From Ciona savignyi (taxonomy: Eukaryota; Chordata; Ascidiacea; Phlebobranchia; Cionidae): DNA of 64,000 nt. This document shows, piece after piece, positions 12,647 through 24,806 of this stretch (its first letter is position 1; every line of letters begins with the position of its first letter). Below the pieces are notes generated by a model that saw only the letters and a list, made by a program, of their open reading frames with translations, ran no database searches and had not been told where the DNA came from. The DNA lies in NCBI GenBank assembly GCA_000149265.1, contig CH003386.1, positions 563,989 through 627,988 on the forward strand, read 5' to 3'. The position numbers were made by a program, and so were the translations under genes.

Positions 12647-15600
12647 TTATTTGGACTTATTTTCTTGTTCATCTGGATACTGTTGGTCAATAGGGGTAAG
12701 GCAGTAAAACACTCGGTTCCTTTTGGACTCAACCGATTTTTGAAAAAGCAAATCTGTTGCATGAAAGCCGTCGAGTAATCCACCACTGTAACACTGATCG
12801 AATCTGCATATAAAAACAAAGTATACATAAGTCTAGTTTTTCATATATGAGGTTTAAACATGAAAATCCTATACGAAATGCTAAAATTAATTTATTTTAA
12901 TATATTGTTATCAAGATACTTTGCTTTCTATACTTTAAATTCTAAATTATTAAATTTTAATTAAAAAAATATTGTCAATATATTTAAAAAAACAGTAATA
13001 AATGATGTGATTACTTACAATCATATATTTAAAAAAAAATGTAATGATTGCACTTGATGCGAAAACCTACTTCTGATGGTGATAGTTGTGGTATTGAGGG
13101 GACGATAAAAATGGCAGATGGTAGTTGCTGTGATGAATGCTGGTTTCGACCTGAACCCAAAATATCCACAACCATGTCAATGAAAGATGGGAACCGAGCA
13201 ATACAGGAGGTAGGAAGTAGGGAACAAAATTCGAAAGCTGAAATGCAGAATGTTACCAACCAGAAGGGTGATTTGTTGAAAAACGCAGATATAAGAATTA
13301 TAACTAGAGAGTGTCAACCACGTGTTTAACCACCACTATTTGTAAAACAAATTGTGAATGCCATATATTCATGCTACAGGGTCCCTCACCACAATTTGTA
13401 TTTTATACACCGAATGAGTAGTTTCTGCAAGCCTAAACACATGGGTCCCATAGTTATCAAACCAAACTTCTTTTCCATGTGTAGTTAAAAAAAGAAGAGT
13501 TATGTTAGATTTACGAACATTTAAACACAAATGTTTTAAATTAAAGCCTCTTTTCAAGCGCAGTAGTGAAATAAAGCTAAATTTCCGAAACCACCCGGTT
13601 AAGTTTTCATGGCTTCGGGGATTACCCCTGGGTTTAGTACATAAATTTCTGTACATTATTCCTTTTGGTTGATGTCGGGGCGATATGTCATGCCTGTCAA
13701 GCGTTTGACAAAGAAAAAAAAGAAAAAAACGGACAAAAACAATATGTGTCTCATTTTTACAAATGGGACCCATAATGAGCAAAAATCTAGACGCTGATTT
13801 CTAAAAGGATTCTAGAGACTTAAATTCTAGATGTAGTTTTAATGGGGTCTGGTTGTCAGGCTGGTTGACTTAATTGGATTTTGGCGGTCTGTAGGAGGCC
13901 GAAAGATTGTAGGATCAAAAACAGCTGCTGAATAAACGGTCTCCGTAGGCAAGTAACGGATGTCCGTTGGCAAGTCACTTACTTAATCTCTTGGATCTAG
14001 TAGAATATGGTTAACCACACACCACACACTGCAACAGCTTCGGTAACTATAGTTTCGGAGCAAGGTTATCGATTGCATCTGTGATAACATTACTGTTCTT
14101 TCCATTTGCGGTGATAAATCATGAAAATCTTACGCCGACGTATCTACATACCGGTAGATGATCAGTCTAAAGATTTCGTGAATTATTGGTGAACTGTCCC
14201 AAATAAAAAATTATATTAATGTGTTATTATTACAACAGACCAATTTTATATGTTAAATCTTACTATATGGTCAATTGGGTGCGAGTACACAGCAGCAATG
14301 CTAACCGGTGCCTTCCATTCGTGGTGCATTTTATGGCAGTACTTGTATATAGCTGGATGATGCAACAATCTGTAGATAAATAAACAGATTTATAAAAATT
14401 TGCCTAATAAAACAAGTTGCGTCTTTAAGGTATCTTTAAGGTAGTAATATCTTTGAAAATGTGTTAAAAAAGAATCAGTTTAAAATCGATTTGGTAGCGG
14501 ATTTAGAGAAAATTCTTAACTGTTTTATTTCTAAGAAATCATTGTAANNNNNNNNNNNNNNNNNNNNNNNNNNNNNNNNNNNNNNNNNNNNNNNNNNNNN
14601 NNNNNNNNNNNNNNNNNNNNNNNNNNNNNNNNNNNNNNNNNNNNNNNAAATTCTTAACTGTTTTATTCTAAAAAACATTGTAAATAAAAAGATTGACAAC
14701 TAACTGTTCATTTGAATGTGTTACGGCGCAAGACGTGGGAGTCTGTGATATAACGTACATAAATGTATAGGTGATGATTAACATTGTAACACCAACAATG
14801 ACATACCCCCTCCGAGCTTACTTTCCCTAGTATTATGAATAAAAGTAAGGATAATTTAATTAATAATATTTTTGGCTAATTTCCACCTGTGCTAAACACA
14901 AAGCCACAAATTATTTACCTGTGAAAATAGTAAAAGTCAATCTCATTTATGTATCCAAATATAAAATATAGAAGGTACATCTTCCACAGCGCAGGTACCG
15001 GTTGATCACATGACATGCCAGTGTACTTCATCACTGGATATATCAGGTAGATGAACGCACATGAGAGGAGCTCGTTAAAGTAAACCACAGCGCAGCACCA
15101 GAGAAATCGACGTGGTTCCACCTGAAATTATTTGTGTAATGCATTCGGTGTACATGCCTGAACCCAGTGGATTAATCGATTGTACTTACATTGAGGGAAC
15201 GTCATACTTATGTACAACACACTGCAATCACCATGTGGCTTTTAGGTATATTTTTTTCTCATTCGTGAAGATAAAATATAAATATTCTATTCTAACCCAA
15301 ATATGGTTATTTATAACTTCCCTAAAGTTTCCACACAGTATTGGATATTCTCTCTCGCAGTTCTGCTACTTGTTAGAATAAAAAAATGTATATATGCAAG
15401 TTGGCAAATTGTATATATGCAAGTTGGCATGTTTACCAGCACACGTTTTTACATTATACCGATATACATGGGCATCTAAAATGCAGACAAACAAGCATAA
15501 GTCGAGTGATGTTCGTTAGCCATATATTCGCAGCATCCATTGTGCATAAAAAACGAATTTCCATGTATTTCTACTTGTCTAAACACTTGAATCAAGAAAA

Positions 15601-17302
15601 GAGTTCTTATAACAAAGAATATAAAGTTGTTAAATTGCAGAATGTACATTTAACCGAGAAAGAGTTTATTGTTGGGCACAGTTAACACTCTGAGAAAAAC
15701 ATGAGACCAACTGATAAGATAATGTCGGGTTCTTTCGCACGATAGATGCGCTTTCGTTATAAAGAAACGCATTGTTGGTTTTATTTACCTTTGTTTTTAA
15801 AGACTTTTTTACAGGCATGTTTAATGTTGTTTACCTTCACATTGAGCTATGTATATGGGCCTAGCCAATTCTGTGAAAATCCTCTTTAATCGGTTAGATT
15901 CTAACAGTCATTTTAAAGCTAAATGTGTAAATCAAATAATGTATTCCAACGGTTATATATGTACGCTTCTAAAAAATCTCATTGCGCTCTTAAATATCAC
16001 TTTAATTAAGGCGGTCATATATTTAAACATTACGTATAGCGGTGATCTAAAGGCGAGCATATATTAGGCATTACGTAGCGATGATCTAATTAATCGTTCT
16101 GTGAAACTTAATCTTGCAAACAACAATAAATTATCGGATTCTTAAACCTGGAAATTTTAATTGTGCGAAAAGTGTGAAAAGACACAATTTTAACTTTGTT
16201 TTAAATTATTAGCATTTTTTATATTGAATAAACATAAATTTCATTTTTCTGCATATTATCGTGAGCTGACCGCCTTCGCACTAATCATCAAAAAGGTACA
16301 TGCATTTGAACATTTCAACCAGGTGCAAGTTGAAGCAAGTCAGAACAATCCTTACATACACCTTGGCCAAATATTGCTTACCAGGTAAAGGTGAAGGAAA
16401 CATGTTAGCTTTCCCAACTGTCATAAACATACTTGCCGAGAATAACACTCTTTCTACTAATAAATTTCCTTACATAATTGATAAAAAATAGGGGTGCTTT
16501 TTAATATCATAAACTTGGGTGTGGGGACCCTAGGTACCCATATTTAAGCGCCTATGCATATATCAGTGTATACTATACCGGAAAATGTTGGTCCTTATTA
16601 ATTTTGTATTTGAACATCCATGCTGGTTTTCCTGTGTAATCAACGAACATGAAGAACAAATTACCGATCAGGAATGATATGAAATGAACCACAGATGTTC
16701 CTGTAGGATGGGGCAGGATTAATATTATGGTCATCAAACAAATATTTTACCGTTAAACTTACGCCATTTATTAGCAAAAGTAATTTGCGATTTTTAAAAC
16801 TTTAAATCCATGTTACCTTTTTAATGGGATTTAACGGGCTGTTACCTTTTTATTGGGTTAGATCAGATTAACGTTTATAACTGGAGTCACAACGAACAAA
16901 AAAATCTTGGTGAAACAAGTTTAAAATTAGGCATTTAGTTCACCAAGTGCAAAGTGTACGTACTGTTAGTAAATGTTATCTAATAATAGCATCTTAGATA
17001 TTCGGCTAAAAATGTTATAAAGCTCATAATGGTTTGTCCGTGGTTTACAAGTAATAATATTTTAAAACGTGGCTGCAAGCTCGATGATAGGGAAAATCTT
17101 TATATATAAAAACAAAGAAACTTAATATGTGGGCGTAAAACTTCTATTTAAAAAAATATCTGTTTTTACAAAAATATTTAAAGTATTTCTTACCAAAAGT
17201 AAAGATCAATCTATCATCATGATTGAACAGTTCTAATATCTTCAACCACTGGTTATTCAGAAAGACATCCAGCAAGTTTATGTATTCAAATATAAGTGAC
17301 AT
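12647..17302 (-). CDS. FAXDC2-like fatty acid hydroxylase-family protein (gene B)
   Basis: Six minus-strand exons join in phase: 17194-17302, 16579-16700, 14919-15121, 14264-14369, 13071-13237 and 12647-12803. They encode 287 residues. Exons 2 to 6 have exactly the same lengths as those of gene A (122, 203, 106, 167, 157); only exon 1 differs (109 against 97). Histidine clusters are intact: FHRLLHH, HKMHH, HHSNYH and HNYHH. The C-terminal exon encodes FDQCYSGGLLDGFHATDLLF in a frame different from the longest ORF there. The gene is a near copy of gene C, introns included. A 100-N gap lies in intron 3, and intron 4 carries an insertion of about 480 bp absent from gene C. Role inferred as for gene A: membrane di-iron lipid hydroxylase; substrate unknown. 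Confidence 0.9.
13320..13800 (-). repeat. Insertion in intron 4 of gene B, with a 137-codon ORF
   Basis: Aligning the matching introns of genes B and C shows about 480 bp present only in B. The insert carries an uninterrupted minus-strand ORF (13369-13782) that I do not recognise. Short inverted matches (atgggtcccata near 13441 and tgggacccataatg near 13763) lie inside. I found no clear target duplication. It may be a mobile element fragment, or a captured gene piece. Confidence 0.45.
14548..14647. other. Assembly gap (100 N)
   Basis: A run of exactly 100 N lies in intron 3 of gene B. The 35-40 bases on either side are near copies of each other (aaattcttaactgttttatt on both sides). The matching intron of gene C has this stretch once and no gap. 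The gap is therefore probably an unmerged overlap, not missing sequence. Confidence 0.95.
15150..15235 (+). repeat. SINE fragment in intron 2 of gene B
   Basis: A plus-oriented internal fragment of the GGATA-tailed SINE family. It reads tgcctgaacccagtggatta, then diverged body, then gtacaacacactgcaatca, which are the complements of core motifs in the other copies. Head and tail are missing. It is absent from the matching intron of gene C. Confidence 0.65.
15386..15432. repeat. Tandem duplication of about 23 bp
   Basis: The motif tgtatatatgcaagttggca is repeated twice in direct succession inside intron 2 of gene B. Confidence 0.7.
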
Positions 17303-17339
17303 TTAGTTGATTTAAAGGCTTTAGTATTTGTGTTTTTCT

Positions 17340-18426
17340 GTAATATTGTCAGAAATTTATAACAAAAGTAGAAAATATTTCAGGAATTGTGGTATTGTAG
17401 AGTTTTGTCATTGTCGAGCACGGTGTTGTTGAATCTTAAGCATATAGCCACTGTTTGCGTAATTGTGTCTATTGGCAAGGCATTTTTAAAAGGTTGGTTT
17501 AATCAAGTTAATTCTGGTTGGCTGTACAAAAACTGATTTCATGCTTATACCAATTATAAAATAATGTAAAGGGTTCCGCAACAGAAGTCACCTGACGGTA
17601 GCGCCGATTTCCCTCACACAGTTATCCGCTGATAACCTTAAATAAATTTTTCAACCGGATATGCCCTACCCAGCATAGTACAACTACGACTTATAGAAAA
17701 CATCCAGCCAATAAACTCCCCCTGGCGAAATGCATGACCAAACAATTTAACAAGGATTTTTTTATTTGTTAGTAGCCAACCAATACCCAAACATGCTTAC
17801 CAGTAGAAAAACAGAAGAAACCTGTGTTTTTTTTTTATTTTACGAAAAGTTATCGAAATTAACTTAGCATCTTAACACGTGGCTTATTTCGATCTAACAA
17901 CCTTGCCGCTAACTACAGGCCGCCTTTCAACATGATATCCTTACGACCAGTATAGAAATGACACCTTAAATTTACAACCTGGTTAAACAACCAAATCCGG
18001 TCTAAATGCTACAAACTATAATAAACTATAACCAGAAACAGTCCTTAAAGTATAAAACTTTTAAGCCATACGTATTTTGTTCGCATAACTGACTTTGGTT
18101 TGGTAAAATTATTTTTAAACCTATCCTGGATGATGAGATTAAAGTTGACCTACTTTCCGACCATTCAAACACGTCTCAAATCCAAAGTGATAAATGATAT
18201 AGGTTTGCGGCGCAAAGAAACGTTGCTTAATAGCTCACTAAATATTGCTTAATAGCCAACCACATCTTACAAGCGACAGGCAGTATAGTCAAACATGTTT
18301 GCACTGTCTACCACACTGTGATAAAATTAGCCTTTACCCTGTTGGTGATATTAAACCAGTTATTGCTGGTAAATAATTAATTTTTGGGGAAAAATTGATG
18401 ACAGTGGCAATTAAGTAATTAAAACA
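17340..18426. other. Intergenic between gene B and the BEL/Pao remnant
   Basis: No gene seen. The part 18240-18420 matches the dispersed repeat at 11905-12150. Confidence 0.45.
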
Positions 18427-18490
18427 ATGTGTAGGATTAAACAGGGGCAATGCCCTACCCTACGTTGTCAACCCTGTGTTGGCAAATCGC
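18427..18490. repeat. Direct repeat flanking the BEL/Pao remnant, left copy
   Basis: About 63 bp containing aggggcaatgccc and caaccctgtgttggcaaatc. It recurs in the same orientation at 22922-22983, beyond the other side of the retroelement remnant. It could be what remains of the long terminal repeats, or an unrelated dispersed repeat. Confidence 0.55.
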
Positions 18491-18879
18491 GCTGCTCACT
18501 GTACTTGATCAGCGATGGTCACTTTTTAACACACAAACATATATCAACGATAGCAGTTAGAAATAAATCAAAACAATGTCTGGGTTTGCGCACAAGGCTG
18601 ATTAGCTAAAATAATATAAACTTCCTGCAATATTAATAAAGCTTAATTACATACATGTTAAACCTTAACGTTACCAACCGAGTTCCAAGTATAGTAGCAA
18701 AAAATGAATTTCAACAAATTTCTAAATTGGGGCGACGCCGTGACGGTTCAATGAGCACAAAAAATGAATGCGATTACAGATACGTTAAGTTAAGGATGAG
18801 GCTGGGAACTTGGCTGTAAATGATTATCTTTCTGACTGAGCGAATCATGCGAAACGACCTTGATGGCTAGCTAGAGGTG

Positions 18880-21800
18880 GATTGAAATTACAGGATATCT
18901 CATCTTGAAGAAATTCATCAGGATTCTGCATTTTATGTCACTTTCGAATGCCTTTGCGCAGCTCTTGCCCTGTTATACCACCAAATTGGTACAGTTGTCG
19001 CTAAATATTTGTTTTAGTCTTCCAATTCTGCTGCAGCAAAAACGTCGGTATACGCTCCTATAAAGGCGCTCGTCTCCAATGGTTCAGCGACTTCTATTTT
19101 ATCTTATGTCTTTCTTGCGCACTCACACTAGATTTACGAAGTCTCTCGCCCACAATTAACACCCCATTTACAACAAGGGGCTCAATTTCTGCAGCGCAGC
19201 CAATACTAGTGACTTCCTTTACTGCCGTATAAAATGTAGCATCATCGTTGAAAACAACGATTCATGACTAGACAGCTGCTTCAGTTTAGCAGAAAATACT
19301 TCTTGGTGAACCATCTTTCTAATTGAGAACAAAGCCTTTTTTAATTCCGATTGGGATAGATATCTCATCAACGGGAATTCCGAGGGGTGGGGATCGATAC
19401 AAGGTCGACAGGACTTCCAAATAAGGTACCGAAGTAACCACGCCACATAACGCCCCAGGGCGCAAATAGTAGAATATCGTTCATATAACAACTTGGATAA
19501 GGGAAGACGCGATACCCTTCTTCATCCTGAACTCTGCGTGGTCTTCGGGCAACAGTGGCAACACCAATTGGCGTGCTGGCCACTCCTCTTCGGGTTGATA
19601 CAAAAATTCCGGCCCTTTGAACCACATTTTCGCCTTGTTAACTTCACTTTATTGCATCAGACCCCTTGATGCGATGTCTGCAGGGTTATTCTTTGTTTTT
19701 AAATGCCTCCATTGACTTTAGGCAGAGTCGAACGGTGAAAAACGGCAACCTGTTGGCCACACAACCGGGACAAAAGTTTGAAAACCCATTTAAAATGTAT
19801 TGCAGTACGGTACTAGAGTCAGTCCAGTACACAACTTTATGAATGTCATATTCGAGCTCTGTTTGAATCAGAGCAACCAACCTTACGGTGGTGAGCTCAA
19901 GCCTGGCAAAAGGCCTTATCGTGGCAACTTTGTGGACTTGCCCATCACAAATGAACAACGTACTTTGCGATTTTCATCCACTATACAACAGTAACCCACG
20001 GCCCTATCCCTTGCTGGCAACCCAAAATAAGTTCAATTGGCAGTCCATTGGTCTATAGTCCACATCGATGAAGCAATATCATCAACTGGAATTAAACCTA
20101 AAACTTGTTGGTCATTACTCAAGAATTTAGTAAGGTGAAATCCACCACTCTCCAGCAATGGAACTATCTGTGCTACTAGTTTTAGCATTTTATCCTCATA
20201 TCTACATTATTTTAGCAAATTAACCATACAAATTTCTTTTTACCGTCTGAGTGGTTATATCATTAGCCTCAGTTTAATTTCCTGAGCAGTCTTCCTCAGA
20301 GCAAAGGATAAAAAACTAGGCGACGACGTTGCTCCAAAATGTACACGTCCATCCGATGATCAATTGGTTCCCTATCCATGGCATCATCTGGCTATCACAA
20401 ATCGCAGGGCATCACGGTCCTTGCGATCTTCCAATACTTGATCAAACATGCTCTTTATATCTGCCACGAGCAACACGCTACTGGTGGAAACGTAAAAGCA
20501 CTCCGACCAAGTTATTAGTTAATTCAGGTCCCTGCAGTAAATTGTCATTCAGACACATACTGTTAAGACAAGCAAAGACAACCCGAAATTTAGGATCAGT
20601 GCAGTGGTGTGGTATATACAAGGTTACGTTATTACTCGTCTGTTCAGCATAAGGTACAGCGGTGACATGACCCTTGGTGATGTAATCTCTTATCTTTACG
20701 CGACACCTGGATAATAACTCAAAGTCACCTGGTAAGCGCCTCTACAGTGACTTGAGTCGCTTTAGTTCCATCAACCGGTTGTTCGGAAGTGTAACTCTAG
20801 TTTGTCTCTAAGGTAGTCCAATCTGATGTTTTTCAACCTTGGTTACCGTTTCTTCCATCATCTTAATTGCTTGTCAATCCTCTATAAACAGCTTACATTT
20901 CTGTTCCTTTGCTAAGTCACTAAATTCGCTAAATTCACTGCCCTGGCCGATGGAAGCCGAGAGATCAGTCACAAATATGGTCCAGCCAGGTGCTGTGTGA
21001 AGCCCTAATGGCTTCACTTCCATTGGGTTGCTCAGTCAATCGAAAAGCATCTACGACGTTGATTCCTAACAAAGGCTCAAAGTTTTCATTCTCCAGTTTG
21101 GGAAAGATCAGGTCCATCAAATGAGTGTAAAGAGCCGCCACATGTCTGTAGGAATGCTGCTACTGATAGCAATTAACTTATTTCTAATAAACATTTCGTG
21201 TACATTAAAGATCTCGTTTTCCTCAAATCCTTGAACAAAAAGGTAATCATAAATAAGTGCATGATGAGACGCAGTATTTTGTGTGTAAAGATCCATCCGT
21301 TCGTATTACTTATTGCTAGACCTAGCTTCTGAACTCTACACATTATTATGTCTGCCCCATAATCCAAAAATGCATTAGTCTGCACACTCTTGCCCGGATC
21401 CATGGTCCACACCTTAACTGGAACCACCTTGAAAATGTTAGGGTTTTTCGTCTGTATTTCATCTCGCTGACCCGCACCAAGGATTACCAGAGGGCCTTGG
21501 GGCTTTATTTATATACATCAGAGAATTATGTCCACATGTCGCACAGTATCCTTTATACCGACACTGCTAGAGAACTGGTCAGAATGCAAAAAATTGAAGC
21601 ACAGCTTTCGTGACGTAACAAAATTTGTTCTTTCTTGTACGGTCTTACTTTTGAAGACAGTACATTTCCAAGTAAAGTATGCCTTGTTGCACAATAAACA
21701 GCACAAAGACCTCTTGTTAGTCATCTCTGCAAGAAAGCGGTGGCAAATATTACTCTTCAAGGAAAACTGTGTTAAGGTTTAAACTCACTATTTCCTTTCC

Positions 21801-22700
21801 TTGGTTGTGGGTGTCTCCATGTAGTAGCGTAGTATCGTTGGTTCAAGAAACCGCGAGACGCTTTCGCACTGTCATAGACCAACTCCATTAAATCCGAAAA
21901 CTCTGGATTTTTTGTGCTGTTTAAATCATGTGGGTAGCTGCACTCGGATACTGTATTGTAGCAATTGTACATTTTATCGGCAAATGAAAACATATCTTCC
22001 GAGTCCGACGGTTTGAAGAATAACGGCCCTTCAGTAACCGGCTTCATGTAAGCTTGTACCACCCGGTTTCGTTCACCGTACTTGGCATTCAAACGGTGTG
22101 TAGCTTTGTGTCATAGGGTTCCCCTGCATAGTTTTAGAAAAAAAACTTGCGGCGATCGCCATCGTTCAGCACTCTGGCCTCTATATATTAGCAAACGGGC
22201 TAACCCTAAATTGTCGTGGCGAGTTTTCGTACGTGCTTACATAATCCGAGCGCTGTGGCAGATGTTTTTCAAGTTTCTTTTATCATGTATCGTACCGATA
22301 CCTTAGAGTGCTGTGCGGTCATATTGATTAGCGCCATAGTCAGAAGGTGCCATTCCAAAGGGTACTGCGTTGGGAATAAAGGGTAAAGACTGTCTATTCG
22401 CCAGATTGTCTTCTTGTAGAACTACGGATATCTCGGGCCGCAGCACAATTTTGTACAAATTTCTTATAATCTTGATTTGTGATTTGTTTCGTTAAATAAT
22501 GGTTCTACTCTCGCTTCTGAATCATTACGAGCATAATGACGGCAAATCCGTAAGCATTCGTCGCATGAATCGTCATAACGATATTTTACCTTGGACACTT
22601 CCTTATGAGAAACTGCTTCCGATATTATCTTCTGCAGCTTATTTTCCGGCCTGGTTAATGTGCACATACCTTTTAGTTCTGTTGCAATAGGTGTGAGGTC
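18880..22700 (-). pseudogene. Decayed BEL/Pao LTR retrotransposon (gag-pol remnant)
   Basis: The minus strand carries, in the expected order, broken pieces of a BEL/Pao gag-pol. A gag-like segment lies at 21772-22092. A gag zinc-knuckle region at 21518-21760 shows CCLLCNKAYFTWKC and a second Cys pair. An aspartic protease-like piece at 21173-21427 shows FLDYGAD. Reverse transcriptase pieces at about 20250-20640 include NDNLLQGPELTNNLVGVLLR, VADIKSMFDQV and FGATSSP. RNase H at 19686-19958 shows ARLELTTVRLV and YWTDSSTV. The integrase zinc region and catalytic start lie at about 18900-19420 (VNGVLIVGERLRKS, SDNCTN). Frames shift and stops interrupt it throughout, so it is inactive. Long terminal repeats were not identified with certainty. 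Confidence 0.85.
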
Positions 22701-22749
22701 AGTTAGCGAATCTATCAGGGCCGCGTTATTCAGCGGTTGCCATCTTGAA

Positions 22750-22925
22750 ATCCAGAGATAAATCAGTGAACCGAGTTCCAGATATCAATAATACCAACTC
22801 ACAAGTTCAGAAATTACTAAAGCAATGATACGAAGTCCCAAAATCACTAAATCAGTAATACGAAAGCCAGAAATCAATTTTACAAAATCCAGAAATCAGT
22901 GATACGAAATCCAGAAATCAACGTA
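22750..22925. repeat. Degenerate tandem repeat (minisatellite-like)
   Basis: Variants of the motif atacgaaatccagaaatca recur about six times in a row with drift. The array lies between the retroelement remnant and the right flanking repeat. Confidence 0.65.
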
Positions 22926-22983
22926 GGATTTACCAGGGGCAATGCCCAAACCTACATTTTCAACCCTGTGTTGACAAATCGCG
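22922..22983. repeat. Direct repeat flanking the BEL/Pao remnant, right copy
   Basis: Matches 18427-18490 at most positions and in the same orientation (aggggcaatgccc, caaccctgtgttgacaaatc). It runs directly into a truncated SINE. Confidence 0.55.
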
Positions 22984-23090
22984 CCCACCGTCGGGTTACC
23001 GGAGCTATTGCAGTGTGTATATGATAGACACGTTCCTTCAATTTGGTAGAACCTATTTATCCGCTGGGTTCAGACAATGTCCGTAAAAAG
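22980..23090 (-). repeat. Truncated SINE copy
   Basis: Core of the GGATA-tailed SINE (caccgtcgggttaccggagc, then gacacgttccttcaatttgg). The copy breaks off after aatgtccgtaaaaagcc, so the tRNA-like head is missing. Confidence 0.75.
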
Positions 23091-23375
23091 CCTTATCATT
23101 ACCCTTAAATCATTACCCTTGTGGTTCGCCGACCACACAAAGCAACTGAACTGTTTTTCAAACAAGGCTCGCGTACAATTTATAGAAAATTGGGAAAATA
23201 AATAATTAACGAAGCACAGTAAATAATGGAAACTTGGAGTGAGTCAAAATATGTTAACATTTTAAATTGGCATAGGAATAAAAAATACTTTAAAATATTG
23301 TAGGTAATTTGTACCTTTGCTACACACCGTAAAACACATGTATACACCACAGTTAAAAACCCACAAATTATTTGC

Positions 23376-23505
23376 TTGGGAGAACGGTAAAAGTCAATGT
23401 TGTTTATGTATCCAAATATAACATATAAAAGGTGCATCTTCCACAACGCAGGTACCGGTTGCTAACATGACATGACGATGTACTTTATCACTGGATACAA
23501 TAGGA
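23376..23505 (-). pseudogene. Broken exon 3 of a fourth FAXDC2-like copy
   Basis: On the minus strand the stretch matches the 3' two thirds of exon 3 of genes B and C, including QPVPALWKMHLLYVIFGYIN. An in-frame TAG replaces the aspartate codon before QPVP. The donor-side sequence is diverged and the upstream part of the exon is cut off by GGATA-type SINE tail sequence. No other exons of this copy were seen nearby. It is a pseudogene fragment from the same duplication history. Confidence 0.85.
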
Positions 23506-23577
23506 TATCACATAAATGTGGTATCCTATTCTATCGTATATATTTAAACAGTATTAACACACCCCAAGTCTCCCACT

Positions 23578-23866
23578 TAGGATAGGATAGGGTATTTATT
23601 TTAAATCCCAGTGAATGGGAAAACCAAGGGGGTTAACACACGGGCAATCGTCAGATCACCTCGCGCGTCGGGTTACCGGAGCTATTGCAGTTGTAGTATA
23701 TGATAGACACGTTCCTTCAATTTGGTACAACCCATTTATCCGCTGGGTTCAGGCAATGTCCGTAAAGTGCCTTGCCCAAGGACACAACCGACTAGCTAGG
23801 GACCAGCTTCGCACCTGCAACCTTTCGATTGAAAGACGACGCACTTAACCGTTAGACCAACGGGCC
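23578..23866 (-). repeat. Near full-length GGATA-tailed SINE
   Basis: Tail (gataggatagggtattt) at the left, complete body, tRNA-like head at the right ending accaacgggcc. It lies next to the FAXDC2 pseudo-exon. Confidence 0.88.
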
Positions 23867-24487
23867 AGACGTAGAAGCGGGATAGATAATTCACAAAATG
23901 CAGTTGACGACCTGCACTAACATGCAGTAGGCCTAAATAATGAACAATGACAAAACGCGAAATTCACTACAACTTCGACCACACACAGCAACTGACATTT
24001 TTAAAACAAGAATAGAATGTTCATATTTAACTCCGTGAATGAAAAAACAAGGTGTAAAGTTTCGTTAACATCTTTGGTATAATGTGTCAATGTCTGGCAC
24101 ACCATATGTTCTGATGATCCATAGCTAAAAACACTTCATTATACGACTCTACACAGCACAATCCAACTCCGACAAGAAATGTTGATTTTATTCCTGATTA
24201 AATTCGAACACAGCATAATAACACTAAAATTTTGTGAATAACTCGTCTATATAAATGATGGCAGAGTATACATAGTTCTTAGATAATTATCTCATTGATA
24301 TATATTTTAACTTTCTCAGCTTTAAAGCGTTAATGTCACTGTTAAAAAATCGAACTCTAACCAAACGTGGTATTGCGTAAAACAAGGGAAGTTATTCGGA
24401 CATATTTCTGGTAGTGGGATATAGTAAGGGAACAGTAATAATGGTCATATGGTATACAGTACACAATGACATCTCGCAAATTTACTA

Positions 24488-24733
24488 CAAAGGGTTACAC
24501 ACGGGCAATCGTCTGATCACCAACGCGCGCCACCGTTGGGTTACCGAAGCTTTTGCAGTGTGTTGTCTATGGTTGATATATTCCTTTAATTTAGTAGAAA
24601 TCATTAATCCACTGGGTTCAGGCAATGTCCGTTAAGTGCTTTGCCCAATGACACAACTGACTAGCTAGAGACCAGTTTCGAAACTGTAATCCTACGTTTG
24701 AAAGGCGACGCACTAATCCACCAGACTAATTGA
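24488..24733 (-). repeat. Diverged SINE copy just downstream of gene C
   Basis: Contains acacgggcaatcgtctgatc, gggttcaggcaatgtccgtt and a recognisable head. It ends about 74 bases beyond the stop codon of gene C and may lie in the 3' UTR or interfere with it. Confidence 0.8.
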
Positions 24734-24806
24734 TCGAACAAAATATAAATACTTTACACATCTAATATCTAAAAGTGCAAATTATTATGCTGATTACACA
24801 TATAAA

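Noticed and set aside
12595..12828. Long ORF in the minus strand frame starting MYTLFLYADS
   Set aside because: The true coding frame of this exon is another one (FDQCYSGG...), which continues the FAXDC2-like gene B in phase and matches gene A.
22750..22925. CRISPR-like array
   Set aside because: The repeats are degenerate, adjoin each other without unique spacers of constant length, and the context is eukaryotic.
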